Of a stretch of DNA of 7,344 nt, positions 1 to 5,553 are shown piece after piece. The first letter of the stretch is position 1. Each line of letters starts with the position of its first letter. The DNA is taken from contig CAZNQW010000195.1 in assembly GCA_964575225.1 (NCBI GenBank), positions 1 through 7,344 on the forward strand, written 5' to 3'. Under the pieces are notes generated by a model, which did not search any database, had not been told where the DNA came from, and saw only the letters and a list, made by a program, of their open reading frames with translations. The stretch is from CAZNQW01 sp964575225 (GTDB lineage Bacteria > Chloroflexota > Anaerolineae > JAAYZQ01). Made by a program: the position numbers and the translations under genes.

Positions 1-192
1 GGCACCCTGCGCAAGATCTTTTTGCAGGAGGATCGGATCGTGGGGTTCCGCCTGACCGGCGACGTCCGCTCGGCCGGCATCTATCTCAGCCTGATGAACC
101 GCCGCGAGCCGGTGACCGAATTCAAGCACCGGCTCCTGGAGCCCGGCTTTGGCATGGGCCACCTGGAGCAGCAGGCCCGGCAGCCCCTGTAA
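1..192 (+). CDS. C-terminal end of FAD-dependent NAD(P) oxidoreductase (partial)
   Basis: Only the last 63 residues are present; the reading frame is open from base 1 to TAA at 190-192. The visible part reads as the small C-terminal domain of the pyridine nucleotide-disulphide oxidoreductase class seen in NirB, rubredoxin reductase and NADH oxidase relatives. It has a beta strand with RIVGFRLTGDV, then the turn and helix AGIYLSLMNRREPV, matching the family pattern 'lvGavlvGdv..ag.l..li..r.pv'. In this class the N-terminal part binds FAD and NAD(P)H, and this last domain helps form the dimer or partner interface. The catalytic part lies outside the window, so the electron acceptor cannot be told. 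The gene ends 5 bases before a strong terminator hairpin. The class is fairly sure; the exact enzyme is unknown. Confidence 0.7.
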   Translation, partial: GTLRKIFLQEDRIVGFRLTGDVRSAGIYLSLMNRREPVTEFKHRLLEPGFGMGHLEQQARQPL

Positions 193-197
193 CGTCA

Positions 198-235
198 AAA
201 CCTCCGAGGTCGATGCGACCTCGGAGGTTTCTTTT
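198..235 (+). terminator. Rho-independent terminator, probably bidirectional
   Basis: CCTCCGAGGTCG at 201-212 pairs perfectly with CGACCTCGGAGG at 216-227 around a three-base ATG loop. The stem is extended by AAA/TTT at 198-200 and 228-230, giving 15 paired bases. On the plus strand the stem is followed by TTTCTTTTT, a good U-tract for the upstream oxidoreductase gene. On the minus strand it is followed by TTTT, so it can also stop the converging CopD-like gene, which ends at 249. Confidence 0.93.
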
Positions 236-248
236 TCCTAACCGCCGG

Positions 249-737
249 CTAGGGCAGAGGCCCGGCCGCCAGGGCGGCGCCGATGGCGCTCAACAGCAAG
301 ACGGCCACACCCAGGCCAATGTTGAGCAACAATAACCCGGCGCTCAGCTTTTCCTGCGAGGGCGTGCTGGGACCCGTCCCCCGGCCCAACGCCAGGCTGC
401 GGTACAGGGCCACGGCAATCATGGCCACCACCAGCAGATGCTTGATCGCCAGCGCCGTCGAGTAGGCATTGGCAAAGCTGAACAGGCCCTGAAAGTCGGC
501 GGCCCGGTTGGCCTGCAACAGGCCCGTCACCACCAAAACCACGATGCTGACATAGATCAACCCGCTCATGCGCGATTGGATGGCGGCCATCAACTGCTTG
601 GTCTGGGGCCCCTTGCCCAGCACCTTTTTGGCCGACGGCATCACGGTGAACCCCAGGGCGATCAGGCCCCCGATCCAGATAGCGGTAAACAGGTCGTGCA
701 AAAAGATCACCACAGGAAATACAATCTGTTGCGGCAT
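249..737 (-). CDS. CopD-like four-helix integral membrane protein
   Basis: This 162-residue protein is almost entirely membrane-embedded, with predicted helices near residues 5-33, 57-77, 92-114 and 130-155. The first helix carries HDLFTAIWIGGL (H14), and the third begins with IKHLL (H100). An HD...WxGG first helix plus a later histidine resembles the CopD family (copper resistance / small b-type membrane proteins), where such histidines are candidate metal or heme ligands. The usual CopD protein is longer, so this is a short, single-domain relative. The ATG at 735-737 is preceded by AAAGGA seven bases upstream. The start lies 13 bases after the MarR stop, so the two are surely co-transcribed and the MarR protein probably controls this gene. 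Copper or heme function is inference; DUF-type membrane proteins of similar shape are an alternative. Confidence 0.75.
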   Translation of the reverse strand: MPQQIVFPVVIFLHDLFTAIWIGGLIALGFTVMPSAKKVLGKGPQTKQLMAAIQSRMSGLIYVSIVVLVVTGLLQANRAADFQGLFSFANAYSTALAIKHLLVVAMIAVALYRSLALGRGTGPSTPSQEKLSAGLLLLNIGLGVAVLLLSAIGAALAAGPLP

Positions 738-750
738 GTTCCCATCCTTT

Positions 751-1182
751 CTATGCTTCGTTTTCGATTTGAACGGCCCGCTCCAACAGGCCTAACAGCG
801 TCGCTTGCTCGTCCGGCGCCAGCCGAGCCAGCAGACGACGCATCTTGTCCAGACGAAAGTCGTGGGCCTGCTGTTGCAGCGCCCGACCCTGCTCCGTCAA
901 AAAGAGGCGGATGGCCCGCCCGTCCTGGGGATCGGGCTGCCGTTCCACCAGACCGGCCTCTTCCAGGCGGCGCACACTCACACTGACCGTGGGCGGCGTC
1001 AGCCCCAGCCCCCCAGCCACCTCCTGCACCCCGCCGCCCGGCGACCCGGCGATCCAGTCGAGCAGCGCCAGTTGGGGCGCCGTCACGCTGCCGTTTTCCA
1101 GCGGGTTCTGGCCCAGGGCCAAATGGCGCAACCGGTCGAACAGGCTCAGCAGCCGCTCCTCGGCCGGCGAATACGGACTCAT
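751..1182 (-). CDS. MarR-family transcriptional regulator
   Basis: This 143-residue protein has the length and layout of a MarR winged-helix dimer. A helical N-terminus is followed by the wHTH (TAPQLALLDWI near 34-44, then GVQEVAGGLGLTPPTVSVSVRRLEE near 51-75, with recognition helix about 62-75). The wing DPQDGRAIRLFLTEQG lies near 84-99, and a C-terminal dimerisation helix follows. There is no cysteine in the protein, so an OhrR-type cysteine redox switch is excluded; a small-molecule ligand is more likely. The ATG at 1180-1182 has GGAAGGG about ten bases upstream. The promoter carries a dyad directly downstream of its -10 box, so autorepression that also covers the downstream CopD-like gene is the simplest reading. 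The family call is very secure; the ligand is unknown. Confidence 0.93.
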   Translation of the reverse strand: MSPYSPAEERLLSLFDRLRHLALGQNPLENGSVTAPQLALLDWIAGSPGGGVQEVAGGLGLTPPTVSVSVRRLEEAGLVERQPDPQDGRAIRLFLTEQGRALQQQAHDFRLDKMRRLLARLAPDEQATLLGLLERAVQIENEA

Positions 1183-1201
1183 CCCAGCTAATCCCTTCCA
1201 T

Positions 1202-1222
1202 ATAGTTAGTTAGACAAACTAT
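1202..1222. promoter_or_regulatory. Probable MarR operator dyad
   Basis: ATAGTT (1202-1207) is inverted as AACTAT (1217-1222). Nested in it is a tighter dyad TAGTT-AGACA-AACTA (1207-1221) with 6 of 7 base pairs symmetrical around 1214. This size and AT-rich palindromic form are usual for MarR sites. It overlaps the last base of the -10 box and the likely start point, where a bound dimer would block transcription. That the adjacent MarR protein binds here is inferred. Confidence 0.65.
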
Positions 1223-1250
1223 TTATACCACAGAGGTCGGGGATTGTCAA
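1222..1250 (-). promoter_or_regulatory. Sigma-70 promoter of the marR-copD-like operon
   Basis: On the minus strand there is TTGACA (1245-1250), a 17-base spacer, and TATAAA (1222-1227). The -35 is a perfect match and the -10 matches 5 of 6 positions. Transcription would start around 1215, about 30 bases before the MarR ATG. Confidence 0.85.
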
Positions 1251-1272
1251 GTGGATCGGCGACGCAGGCGTC

Positions 1273-1385
1273 GCCCGTGCCCGTGCATCCATAATGGGAT
1301 CGTTTGCTCGCCATCCCGTGTCCGCACGGCTCGGTCCTCGGGGGCGGCCTGCACGTCCGCCAGGCATTCGCGCCCCGAGGACGGG
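1273..1385. repeat. GC-rich hairpin repeat, copy A
   Basis: This is the most complete copy of a three-copy repeat. Bases 1305-1366 match 4767-4828 with 59 of 62 identical. Bases 1334-1385 match the copy starting at 1522, and 1273-1312 match 1590-1629. It folds well: 1334-1343 pair with 1373-1382 over ten perfect pairs (GTCCTCGGGG with CCCCGAGGAC), extended by CG/CG. An inner stem GCCTG (1347-1351) pairs with CAGGC (1361-1365). It lies between the 3' end of the stress protein gene and the MarR promoter. Confidence 0.85.
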
Positions 1386-1409
1386 CCTTGGAGCAGCCCC
1401 CGTCCATTA

Positions 1410-1481
1410 CGTCATGCCCGCGAAGGCGGGCATCCATCCTTGGTCGGAAGGATGTGGACGCCCGCGTTCGCGGGGGCAACG
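1410..1481. repeat. REP-like inverted repeat pair
   Basis: The left arm (1410-1441) reads CGTCATGCCCGCGAAGGCGG then GCATCCATCCTT. The right arm (1448-1481) is its inverted, slightly degenerate copy, and the loop is about six bases. Each arm also contains its own small palindrome (GCCCGCGAAGGCGGGC in the left). The CGTCAT-CCCGCGAA-GCGGG-ATCCA pattern belongs to a well-known type of dispersed REP/MITE-like element found in many bacterial genomes. It could fold into a long hairpin in transcripts reading out of the stress protein gene. Confidence 0.8.
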
Positions 1482-1521
1482 GCACTGTTAGGGAACGGTT
1501 TGCCGCGCCTCCACCCAAAAG

Positions 1522-1629
1522 CCCGTGCTCGGAGGCGGCCTGCACACCGGTCAGGCCTTCGCGCCCCAAGGACGGGCGCCGCAGGCATCTCCCGTCCCCG
1601 TGCATCCGTAATGGGCTGCTCTGCTCGCC
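1522..1629. repeat. GC-rich hairpin repeat, copy B
   Basis: Bases 1525-1576 match copy A from 1335 onward, and 1590-1629 match 1273-1312, with roughly 80-85% identity by eye. The two blocks are in swapped order relative to copy A, as expected if A and B are neighbouring periods of a longer tandem unit into which the REP-like pair sits. The inner stem GCCTG/CAGGC is kept, while the outer stem is decayed with several mispairs. The copy begins only six bases beyond the stop of the tandem stress protein gene. Confidence 0.78.
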
Positions 1630-1635
1630 TCGCCC

Positions 1636-2547
1636 TTAATCGGTCCGGACCAACAAGATAGGCGTGCCACCTGCCCGAAGCACCCGATCCGCCACGCTGC
1701 CCAACGCCCATCGCGCCAACCCTGTCCGGCCGTGGGTGCACATGGCGATCAGATCCACATGGTTCGCCTCGGCATGCTCGATGATGGAACTGGCCACCGG
1801 TCCAATCGCCGTCGCCGTGTCCACATCCAGCCCCTGCCCTTGTAAACGCTGGGCGACGTCATTGAGGTACTGCTGAGAATCCTCTTCGGCCGTCTCGAGC
1901 ACCCCTTGAATCGGAACAAACCATTCGCCCGTCATCCATCCACTTACGTTGGCAATCGGCACCTGGAACAGGGTCAGCTTGCCGCCAAAAGCGCGAACGG
2001 TGTTGGCCACGACGGGCAGGATCTTTTCAGCCAGGGGCGAACCGTCCAACGGCACCAGAATGCTACGACACGCGACCTGCTTTCGCCGGTCGATGGGTTG
2101 CTCTTGCTCGCTGGCGCGCACAAGCAACAGGGGCACCCGGGCCGTCTGCAAAACGCGCTCGGCCACACTGCCATGCGTCCAGTGCCTGATGCCGCTGTAC
2201 CCATGGGTCGCCATCACAATCTGGTCGATGTGATTCCGATCGATGAACTCGAGAATCGTCTCTGCCACAGGTCCGCGCCGCACAGCATAATGGATGACTG
2301 GGTCCCCAGCACCGAGTTCCTCGGCCAACGGAGCCAGATACTCATGGGCTTCGCTCTCCAGCCGCTCCATGATCACATCCGTTTCCGCAAGCGTTTCGTC
2401 CAGAATCTCCAAAAGGTCCTCCGGAATCCAGATCACGCGGAGCAGGTACAACTCGGAAGACAATCCCCGGGCCAGAGTCACGGCACAGGGCAGCGCCTGC
2501 TCAGCCAGAGCAGAACCATCCAACGGAACGAGAATCCGGCCTGCCAT
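1636..2547 (-). CDS. Tandem-domain universal stress protein (two USP domains)
   Basis: This 303-residue cytoplasmic protein has two fused USP (UspA-like) domains, at about residues 1-146 and 161-303. Each opens with the strand-turn ILVPLDGS (residues 5-12 and 163-170). Each ends with the nucleotide-loop signature followed by a final strand: ATHG...GS at 113-127 then VPLLLVRA, and CTHG...GS at 270-284 then TPILLVRT. The family consensus for ATP-binding members is G-x2-G-x9-G-S/T; here the first glycine is Ala or Cys, which is common in the family, so ATP/AMP binding remains likely. Such proteins help cells survive starvation, oxidative or energy stress, and tandem forms act as built-in dimers. 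I chose the ATG at 2545-2547 because AAAGGGGG lies seven bases upstream; an in-frame extension to 2658 has no such support and would add 37 non-homologous residues. It follows another USP gene on the same strand. Confidence 0.93.
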   Translation of the reverse strand: MAGRILVPLDGSALAEQALPCAVTLARGLSSELYLLRVIWIPEDLLEILDETLAETDVIMERLESEAHEYLAPLAEELGAGDPVIHYAVRRGPVAETILEFIDRNHIDQIVMATHGYSGIRHWTHGSVAERVLQTARVPLLLVRASEQEQPIDRRKQVACRSILVPLDGSPLAEKILPVVANTVRAFGGKLTLFQVPIANVSGWMTGEWFVPIQGVLETAEEDSQQYLNDVAQRLQGQGLDVDTATAIGPVASSIIEHAEANHVDLIAMCTHGRTGLARWALGSVADRVLRAGGTPILLVRTD

Positions 2548-2810
2548 TTTCGTACCCCCTTTCTGAACATGGGTCTTGCCTACACGGCACAACCCACTTC
2601 GCTTGGCACTCGTAGCGAGCGGCATCAAGCTCCATCGTTCTCCCCTCATCGGTCCCACGTCCTTTGATCAGTTTGTGCGTATCTTTCCCTGGAATTCCTG
2701 AGGGGAAACCCGAAGCACCATCACCTCCACGGCGGGTCTGCCCACGCAGAGGCAGAGAGCGCATCACTGCGGATGCTCACATCGACCTCCGCATACGTTG
2801 CCCAGGCGAC
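2548..2810 (-). other. Intergenic leader between the two stress protein genes
   Basis: These 263 bases hold no clear promoter or U-tract terminator on the minus strand. Short dyads are visible: TTTCCC/GGGAAA at 2684-2708 enclosing the palindrome GGAATTCC, and TCTGCC/GGCAGA at 2737-2756. A 44-codon frame starting at 2635 with AGGGGAG just upstream overlaps the next gene in another frame; it is possible as a leader peptide but unsupported. A separate promoter for the tandem USP gene may be hidden here. Confidence 0.4.
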
Positions 2811-3269
2811 CTAGGCAGATGGATAGCGCACGAGCAACACCGGGCACGAGCTATGGCGCGCTACCTTGTCGGCCACACTGCCAAACGTCCAGCGCGAGAG
2901 CCCGCCTCGCCCGCGGGCGCTCATCACGATCAGTTCGATCTGTTCTTTTTCGGCCACCTGAAGGATATCCTCAGCCGGGGATCGGTCGCATATCAGGGCG
3001 CGCACCCCAATCCCCTGCCCATAGATCTCGGCCTGCCAGGCATCCAGATAGCTTTGGGCCTCGTGCAAGGCTTGGGCGCGAGCCTCTCTCACCCACCCCA
3101 TTTCCACCTCCACCTGCGACGTTGCCGGGGTGGGTTCGGGAATGTCCAAAACGCGCAGAAGGAGGATCTCACTCCCAAACTTTTCAGCCAGAGCCGTAGC
3201 CAACGGTAGGGCCTGCTCGGCCACCGGTGAACCATCCAACGGATCCAAAATGCGTTTGAACTCGATCAT
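2811..3269 (-). CDS. Single-domain universal stress protein
   Basis: This 152-residue protein is a typical single USP domain. It begins RILDPLDGSPVAEQALP (residues 6-22) and has a middle variable segment rich in acidic residues and prolines (43-58). It ends with SARG...GS at residues 117-131 followed by CPVLLVRYP. The nucleotide loop fits G-x2-G-x9-G-S with Ser for the first glycine. An oddity is D9 in the first strand, where most relatives have Val or Tyr (ILVPLDGS), placing an extra carboxylate beside the usual adenosine-contacting Asp12. AAGGAGG stands eight bases before the ATG at 3267-3269, an excellent ribosome binding site. The gene follows the radical SAM gene by 77 bases and precedes the tandem USP gene on the same strand, so the two stress proteins may form a paired set. 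The family call is very secure; the specific stress signal is unknown. Confidence 0.93.
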   Translation of the reverse strand: MIEFKRILDPLDGSPVAEQALPLATALAEKFGSEILLLRVLDIPEPTPATSQVEVEMGWVREARAQALHEAQSYLDAWQAEIYGQGIGVRALICDRSPAEDILQVAEKEQIELIVMSARGRGGLSRWTFGSVADKVARHSSCPVLLVRYPSA

Positions 3270-3346
3270 GGTCTAACCCTCCTTATAGAGTCCACCCCTG
3301 GAAAACCTAATTCCACACCCCCATGCCATGAACACCAGGGCCACGA

Positions 3347-4381
3347 CTACCTGCCCCCGCCAGCCAACGGACCATCCATGCCCACACCGGACACGGGCGC
3401 CCCACACCCAGGGCAGCGACCGTCACGAATATCGTTTTGAACCACAGAAAAGCCCAAGCGGGCCATGAGCAACCGGCCACAATGGGCGCAATGGGTCCCC
3501 TCCTCGTCGCCCACATTGCCAATATAGATGGAGTGTAGCCCTTCTTCCAGCCCGATCTCTCGCGCGCGCTGCAGCATGCTCGGGGGTGTGGGGGGCACAT
3601 CGGACATCTTGTAGGCTGGAAAGAAACGGCTGATGTGCCAGGGCGTGTCGACACCCAACTCCTGAGCCACAAACCGGGCTGCATCGCGGAGCTCTGCCGG
3701 ATCATCGTTCACTGCGGGGATGACAAGCGTCGAGACCTCCAGCCAGATCCCCAACCGTTTCATCGCCCTCATCGTGTCCAGCACCGGCTGCAGCCGAGCC
3801 CCCACGAATGTGCGGTAGGTCTCGTCGCGGAATGCCTTCAAGTCCACGTTGGCTGCGTCCAGATAAGGATGAAAGGTCTCGAGCATTTCCTTTGTCATAT
3901 AGCCGTTGGTGACATAGATGTTGGCCAGCCCGGCCTCGTGGGCCCGGCGTGCCGTATCATAGGCATACTCGAAAAAGATAGTGGGTTCCGTGTAGGTGTA
4001 GGCGACACTGCGGCAGCCGGCATCTTGAGCTGCGATGACGACTTGTTCAGGGCTCAATGGGTCTCCCCGGACCAAGTGTTGCTCGCGGGGCATCTGCGAG
4101 ATTTCCCAATTTTGGCACCATTGACAGCGAAAGTTACAGCCCGGGGTGGCAATGGAGAAGGCAGTCGAGCCGGGGTAAAAGTGAAACAGCGGTTTCTTCT
4201 CTATGGGGTCTACATGGTGGGCGATCACTCGACCATAGACCAGAGTGTACAGCACGCCCCCCTGATTCTCACGAACCTGACAAATGCCCTTTTTGCCGTC
4301 AGGAATTACACAGCGATGAGCGCAAAGATTGCAGCGGACGCGATCCTCCGCAAGTTTCTCATACAGCATGGCCTCTTTCAC
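3347..4381 (-). CDS. amrS: AmrS-like radical SAM enzyme (AmmeMemoRadiSam family)
   Basis: This 344-residue protein matches the AmrS/PflA-like family in length and layout. An N-terminal cysteine motif C17-x2-C20-x3-C24-x9-C34 precedes the radical SAM cluster motif CNFRCQWC (C82, C86, C89), which binds the [4Fe-4S] cluster that cleaves S-adenosylmethionine. Downstream are YTYTEPTIFFEYA (128-140), YVTNGYMT (156-163), NVDLKAFRDETYR (178-190) and WHISRFFPAYKM (248-259), all family hallmarks. A C-terminal zinc-ribbon-like pair follows: C298-x2-C301 and C323-x2-C326. AmrS belongs to a conserved trio with AmrA (AMMECR1) and AmrB (Memo) whose substrate is unestablished; neither partner is in this window. 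The start is GTG at 4379-4381 with GAGGTGA six to seven bases upstream; ATG at codon 5 is the alternative but is worse placed. It lies 41 bases after a small zinc-finger-like gene. It is not a verified pyruvate formate-lyase activase, as no PFL gene is present. Confidence 0.9.
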   Translation of the reverse strand: MKEAMLYEKLAEDRVRCNLCAHRCVIPDGKKGICQVRENQGGVLYTLVYGRVIAHHVDPIEKKPLFHFYPGSTAFSIATPGCNFRCQWCQNWEISQMPREQHLVRGDPLSPEQVVIAAQDAGCRSVAYTYTEPTIFFEYAYDTARRAHEAGLANIYVTNGYMTKEMLETFHPYLDAANVDLKAFRDETYRTFVGARLQPVLDTMRAMKRLGIWLEVSTLVIPAVNDDPAELRDAARFVAQELGVDTPWHISRFFPAYKMSDVPPTPPSMLQRAREIGLEEGLHSIYIGNVGDEEGTHCAHCGRLLMARLGFSVVQNDIRDGRCPGCGAPVSGVGMDGPLAGGGR

Positions 4382-4422
4382 AGCATCACCTCACCCTCTA
4401 AGGCGACATGGACTCGACCCCC

Positions 4423-4743
4423 TCATGGTTCCTCGTCTACCTTCCCGCCGGCGTCCCCCTCCTGAAAAGTGCCGCATGCCCAGGGAGCGCTTCCCCCCGC
4501 TGGCGTCAGATCAGAACAGGGGGGCTCGCCTCCAACCGACTCGACCTCCGCAAGGCGTCGTAGCGCATCGCAGTGTTCCAGGGCACAATGCGGGCAGTTT
4601 TTCAGATGGTCAAGAACGCTGGGCAAAAGTTTGGCACCCCCACCCGCCAGAACCTCGGCATAGTACTCTAGCACGGCAAAGCACTCTTCGCAATTCAGGC
4701 TAGAGGGCTCGTCCAACAAAAGCTGCCACAGTGCTCGGGTCAT
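4423..4743 (-). CDS. Small zf-HC2-like zinc-finger protein, unknown function
   Basis: This 106-residue soluble protein has a cysteine/histidine core: C18-x2-C21 (NCEECFAVLEYYAEVLAGG), then H46-x3-C50-x2-C53 (DHLKNCPHC). The spacing H-x3-C-x2-C after an earlier cysteine pair resembles the zf-HC2 fold of zinc-binding anti-sigma factors. No membrane helix follows, and there is no sigma gene beside it. The C-terminal 40 residues are Gly/Pro/acidic and look disordered. I start at the ATG at 4741-4743, which has GGAG seven bases upstream (4751-4754). The frame stays open to 4833, but those extra 30 codons are translated repeat copy C and should not be included. It lies 41 bases upstream of the radical SAM gene, so co-transcription is likely. 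It could be a zinc-dependent regulator or partner of AmrS; this is inference. Confidence 0.72.
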   Translation of the reverse strand: MTRALWQLLLDEPSSLNCEECFAVLEYYAEVLAGGGAKLLPSVLDHLKNCPHCALEHCDALRRLAEVESVGGEPPCSDLTPAGGSAPWACGTFQEGDAGGKVDEEP

Positions 4744-4766
4744 GTCAAAACTCCAAAATGGTCTGA

Positions 4767-4842
4767 TGCTCGCCATCCCGTGTCCGCACGGCTCGGTCCT
4801 AGGGGGCGGCCTGCACACCCGCCAGGCACTCACCCCTTGGGC
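4767..4842. repeat. GC-rich hairpin repeat, copy C
   Basis: Bases 4767-4828 match copy A at 1305-1366 with 59 of 62 identical and in the same orientation. The inner stem GCCTG/CAGGC is kept. In the outer stem, the C-G pair of copy A (1339-1377) is A-T here (4801-4837), a compensatory change. One neighbouring pair is lost (T-T, 4800-4838) and one is wobble (T-G, 4797-4841). It sits between the DUF1638 stop and the zinc-finger gene start. Confidence 0.85.
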
Positions 4843-4858
4843 AGGAAGGATGCCTGCC
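4840..4858 (-). terminator. Hairpin just after the DUF1638 stop (weak terminator candidate)
   Basis: GGCAGG (4840-4845) pairs with CCTGCC (4853-4858) around a seven-base loop, two bases beyond the stop of the DUF1638 gene. No U-tract follows on the minus strand, so efficient intrinsic termination is doubtful. It may instead be the edge of the repeat or an mRNA-stabilising 3' hairpin. Confidence 0.3.
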
Positions 4859-4860
4859 GA

Positions 4861-5532
4861 TCAATCAAGACAGCTGGGCGACAGGGCATCCATCAGCAAG
4901 CCCCGGAACCGATCCAGGCTGATGGGCTGAAACTCGACCTCCAAGCCCATCCAGTCAAACAGCTTCAGAATGTCCTCCGCGTGCTCTGTCATATACTCCT
5001 CCTCCATGTGGAGGCCGTCCAGAACAATCACCTTGTCGTAAAAGCCCGGGAAATTGGCATTGGCGTCGGCGGCATCCCAGCCGAAATATTTTTGGTAGAC
5101 GGCCTTCCAGCTTGTGAGCCAGCCGGGAGTGAACCAGAGGATCTTGTCCTGCCGTCCGTTGCTAATCCGCTGGCGTTCCTCATAGTCGGCCAGCATATCG
5201 TAGCCATAGTCGCCCTGGACTCGCACAATCTCGGGCCCCGCTTGGCGCAAGATCGTATCCACCCGCTTCAGGGGATCGTCGGTGCTGACATGGCACTTTT
5301 TGCCATAGACGACCATGATCCGGTCGTCGGGGCACACCTGACGGGCCTCCCCCAACCGCTGGAGCAGATGCTCCTCCAACCGCTCGGGCAGGGCGTGCAG
5401 GCCCGGCGGTGTAAAGAAAAGCCGCAGCGGCTTCAGAAAGCCGACCTCCACCAGATGGGTCAGCTCGGGATGGAGCATCCCGCACGATATGATGCAGCGA
5501 TCGGAAAAACTGGGTCGGATCTGATCAGCCAC
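4861..5532 (-). CDS. DUF1638 domain-containing protein
   Basis: This 223-residue soluble protein matches the DUF1638 family as I recall it. It has CIISCGMLHPEL at 13-24 and FFTPPGLHALPERLEEHLL at 39-57, where the family has 'GLH..P..L...L'. VVYGKKCH lies at 74-81 and WFTPGWLTSWKAVYQKYF at 133-150. The conserved C17, H46 and C80 are the residues expected to bind a metal; H81 is nearby. DUF1638 members are often near corrinoid methyltransferase genes in anaerobes and archaea, but no such gene is in this window. The start is GTG at 5530-5532 with GGAGG five to six bases upstream. The gene begins 21 bases after the MFS transporter stop, so the two are one operon and may act on one substrate. The reaction is unknown. 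Family call good; function open. Confidence 0.75.
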   Translation of the reverse strand: MADQIRPSFSDRCIISCGMLHPELTHLVEVGFLKPLRLFFTPPGLHALPERLEEHLLQRLGEARQVCPDDRIMVVYGKKCHVSTDDPLKRVDTILRQAGPEIVRVQGDYGYDMLADYEERQRISNGRQDKILWFTPGWLTSWKAVYQKYFGWDAADANANFPGFYDKVIVLDGLHMEEEYMTEHAEDILKLFDWMGLEVEFQPISLDRFRGLLMDALSPSCLD

Positions 5533-5553
5533 AAGCCCTCCTCATATTTTATG

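Larger units (their letters stand above)
1251..1635. other. Non-coding, repeat-filled intergenic region
   Basis: This stretch lies between the MarR promoter and the stop of the tandem universal stress protein. Open frames exist on both strands, but they run through the repeats, lack ribosome binding sites and have low-complexity Arg/Pro/Ala-rich translations, so I call none. The content is two copies of a hairpin repeat flanking a REP-like inverted repeat, each listed separately. About 40 bases at 1482-1521 hold nothing I recognise. Confidence 0.75.

Noticed and set aside
1273..1629. CRISPR array
   Set aside because: The repeats are long, imperfect, internally palindromic and not evenly spaced, and there are no unique spacers or cas genes.
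1251..1661. Several 60-136 codon frames in the repeat region
   Set aside because: They translate the repeats, overlap each other on both strands and have no start signals or family resemblance.
2501..2635. 44-codon minus-strand frame with AGGGGAG before its ATG
   Set aside because: It overlaps the start of the tandem USP gene in another frame and has no recognisable content; a leader peptide role is only a guess.
2548..2658. 37-residue N-terminal extension of the tandem universal stress protein
   Set aside because: The added residues do not resemble USP sequence and the internal ATG at 2545-2547 has a strong AAAGGGGG site seven bases upstream.
3270..3346. Possible promoter TTAGGT-17-TATAAG before the single USP gene
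   Set aside because: The -35 is poor and the -10 overlaps the ribosome binding site, so a transcript would lack the site it needs.
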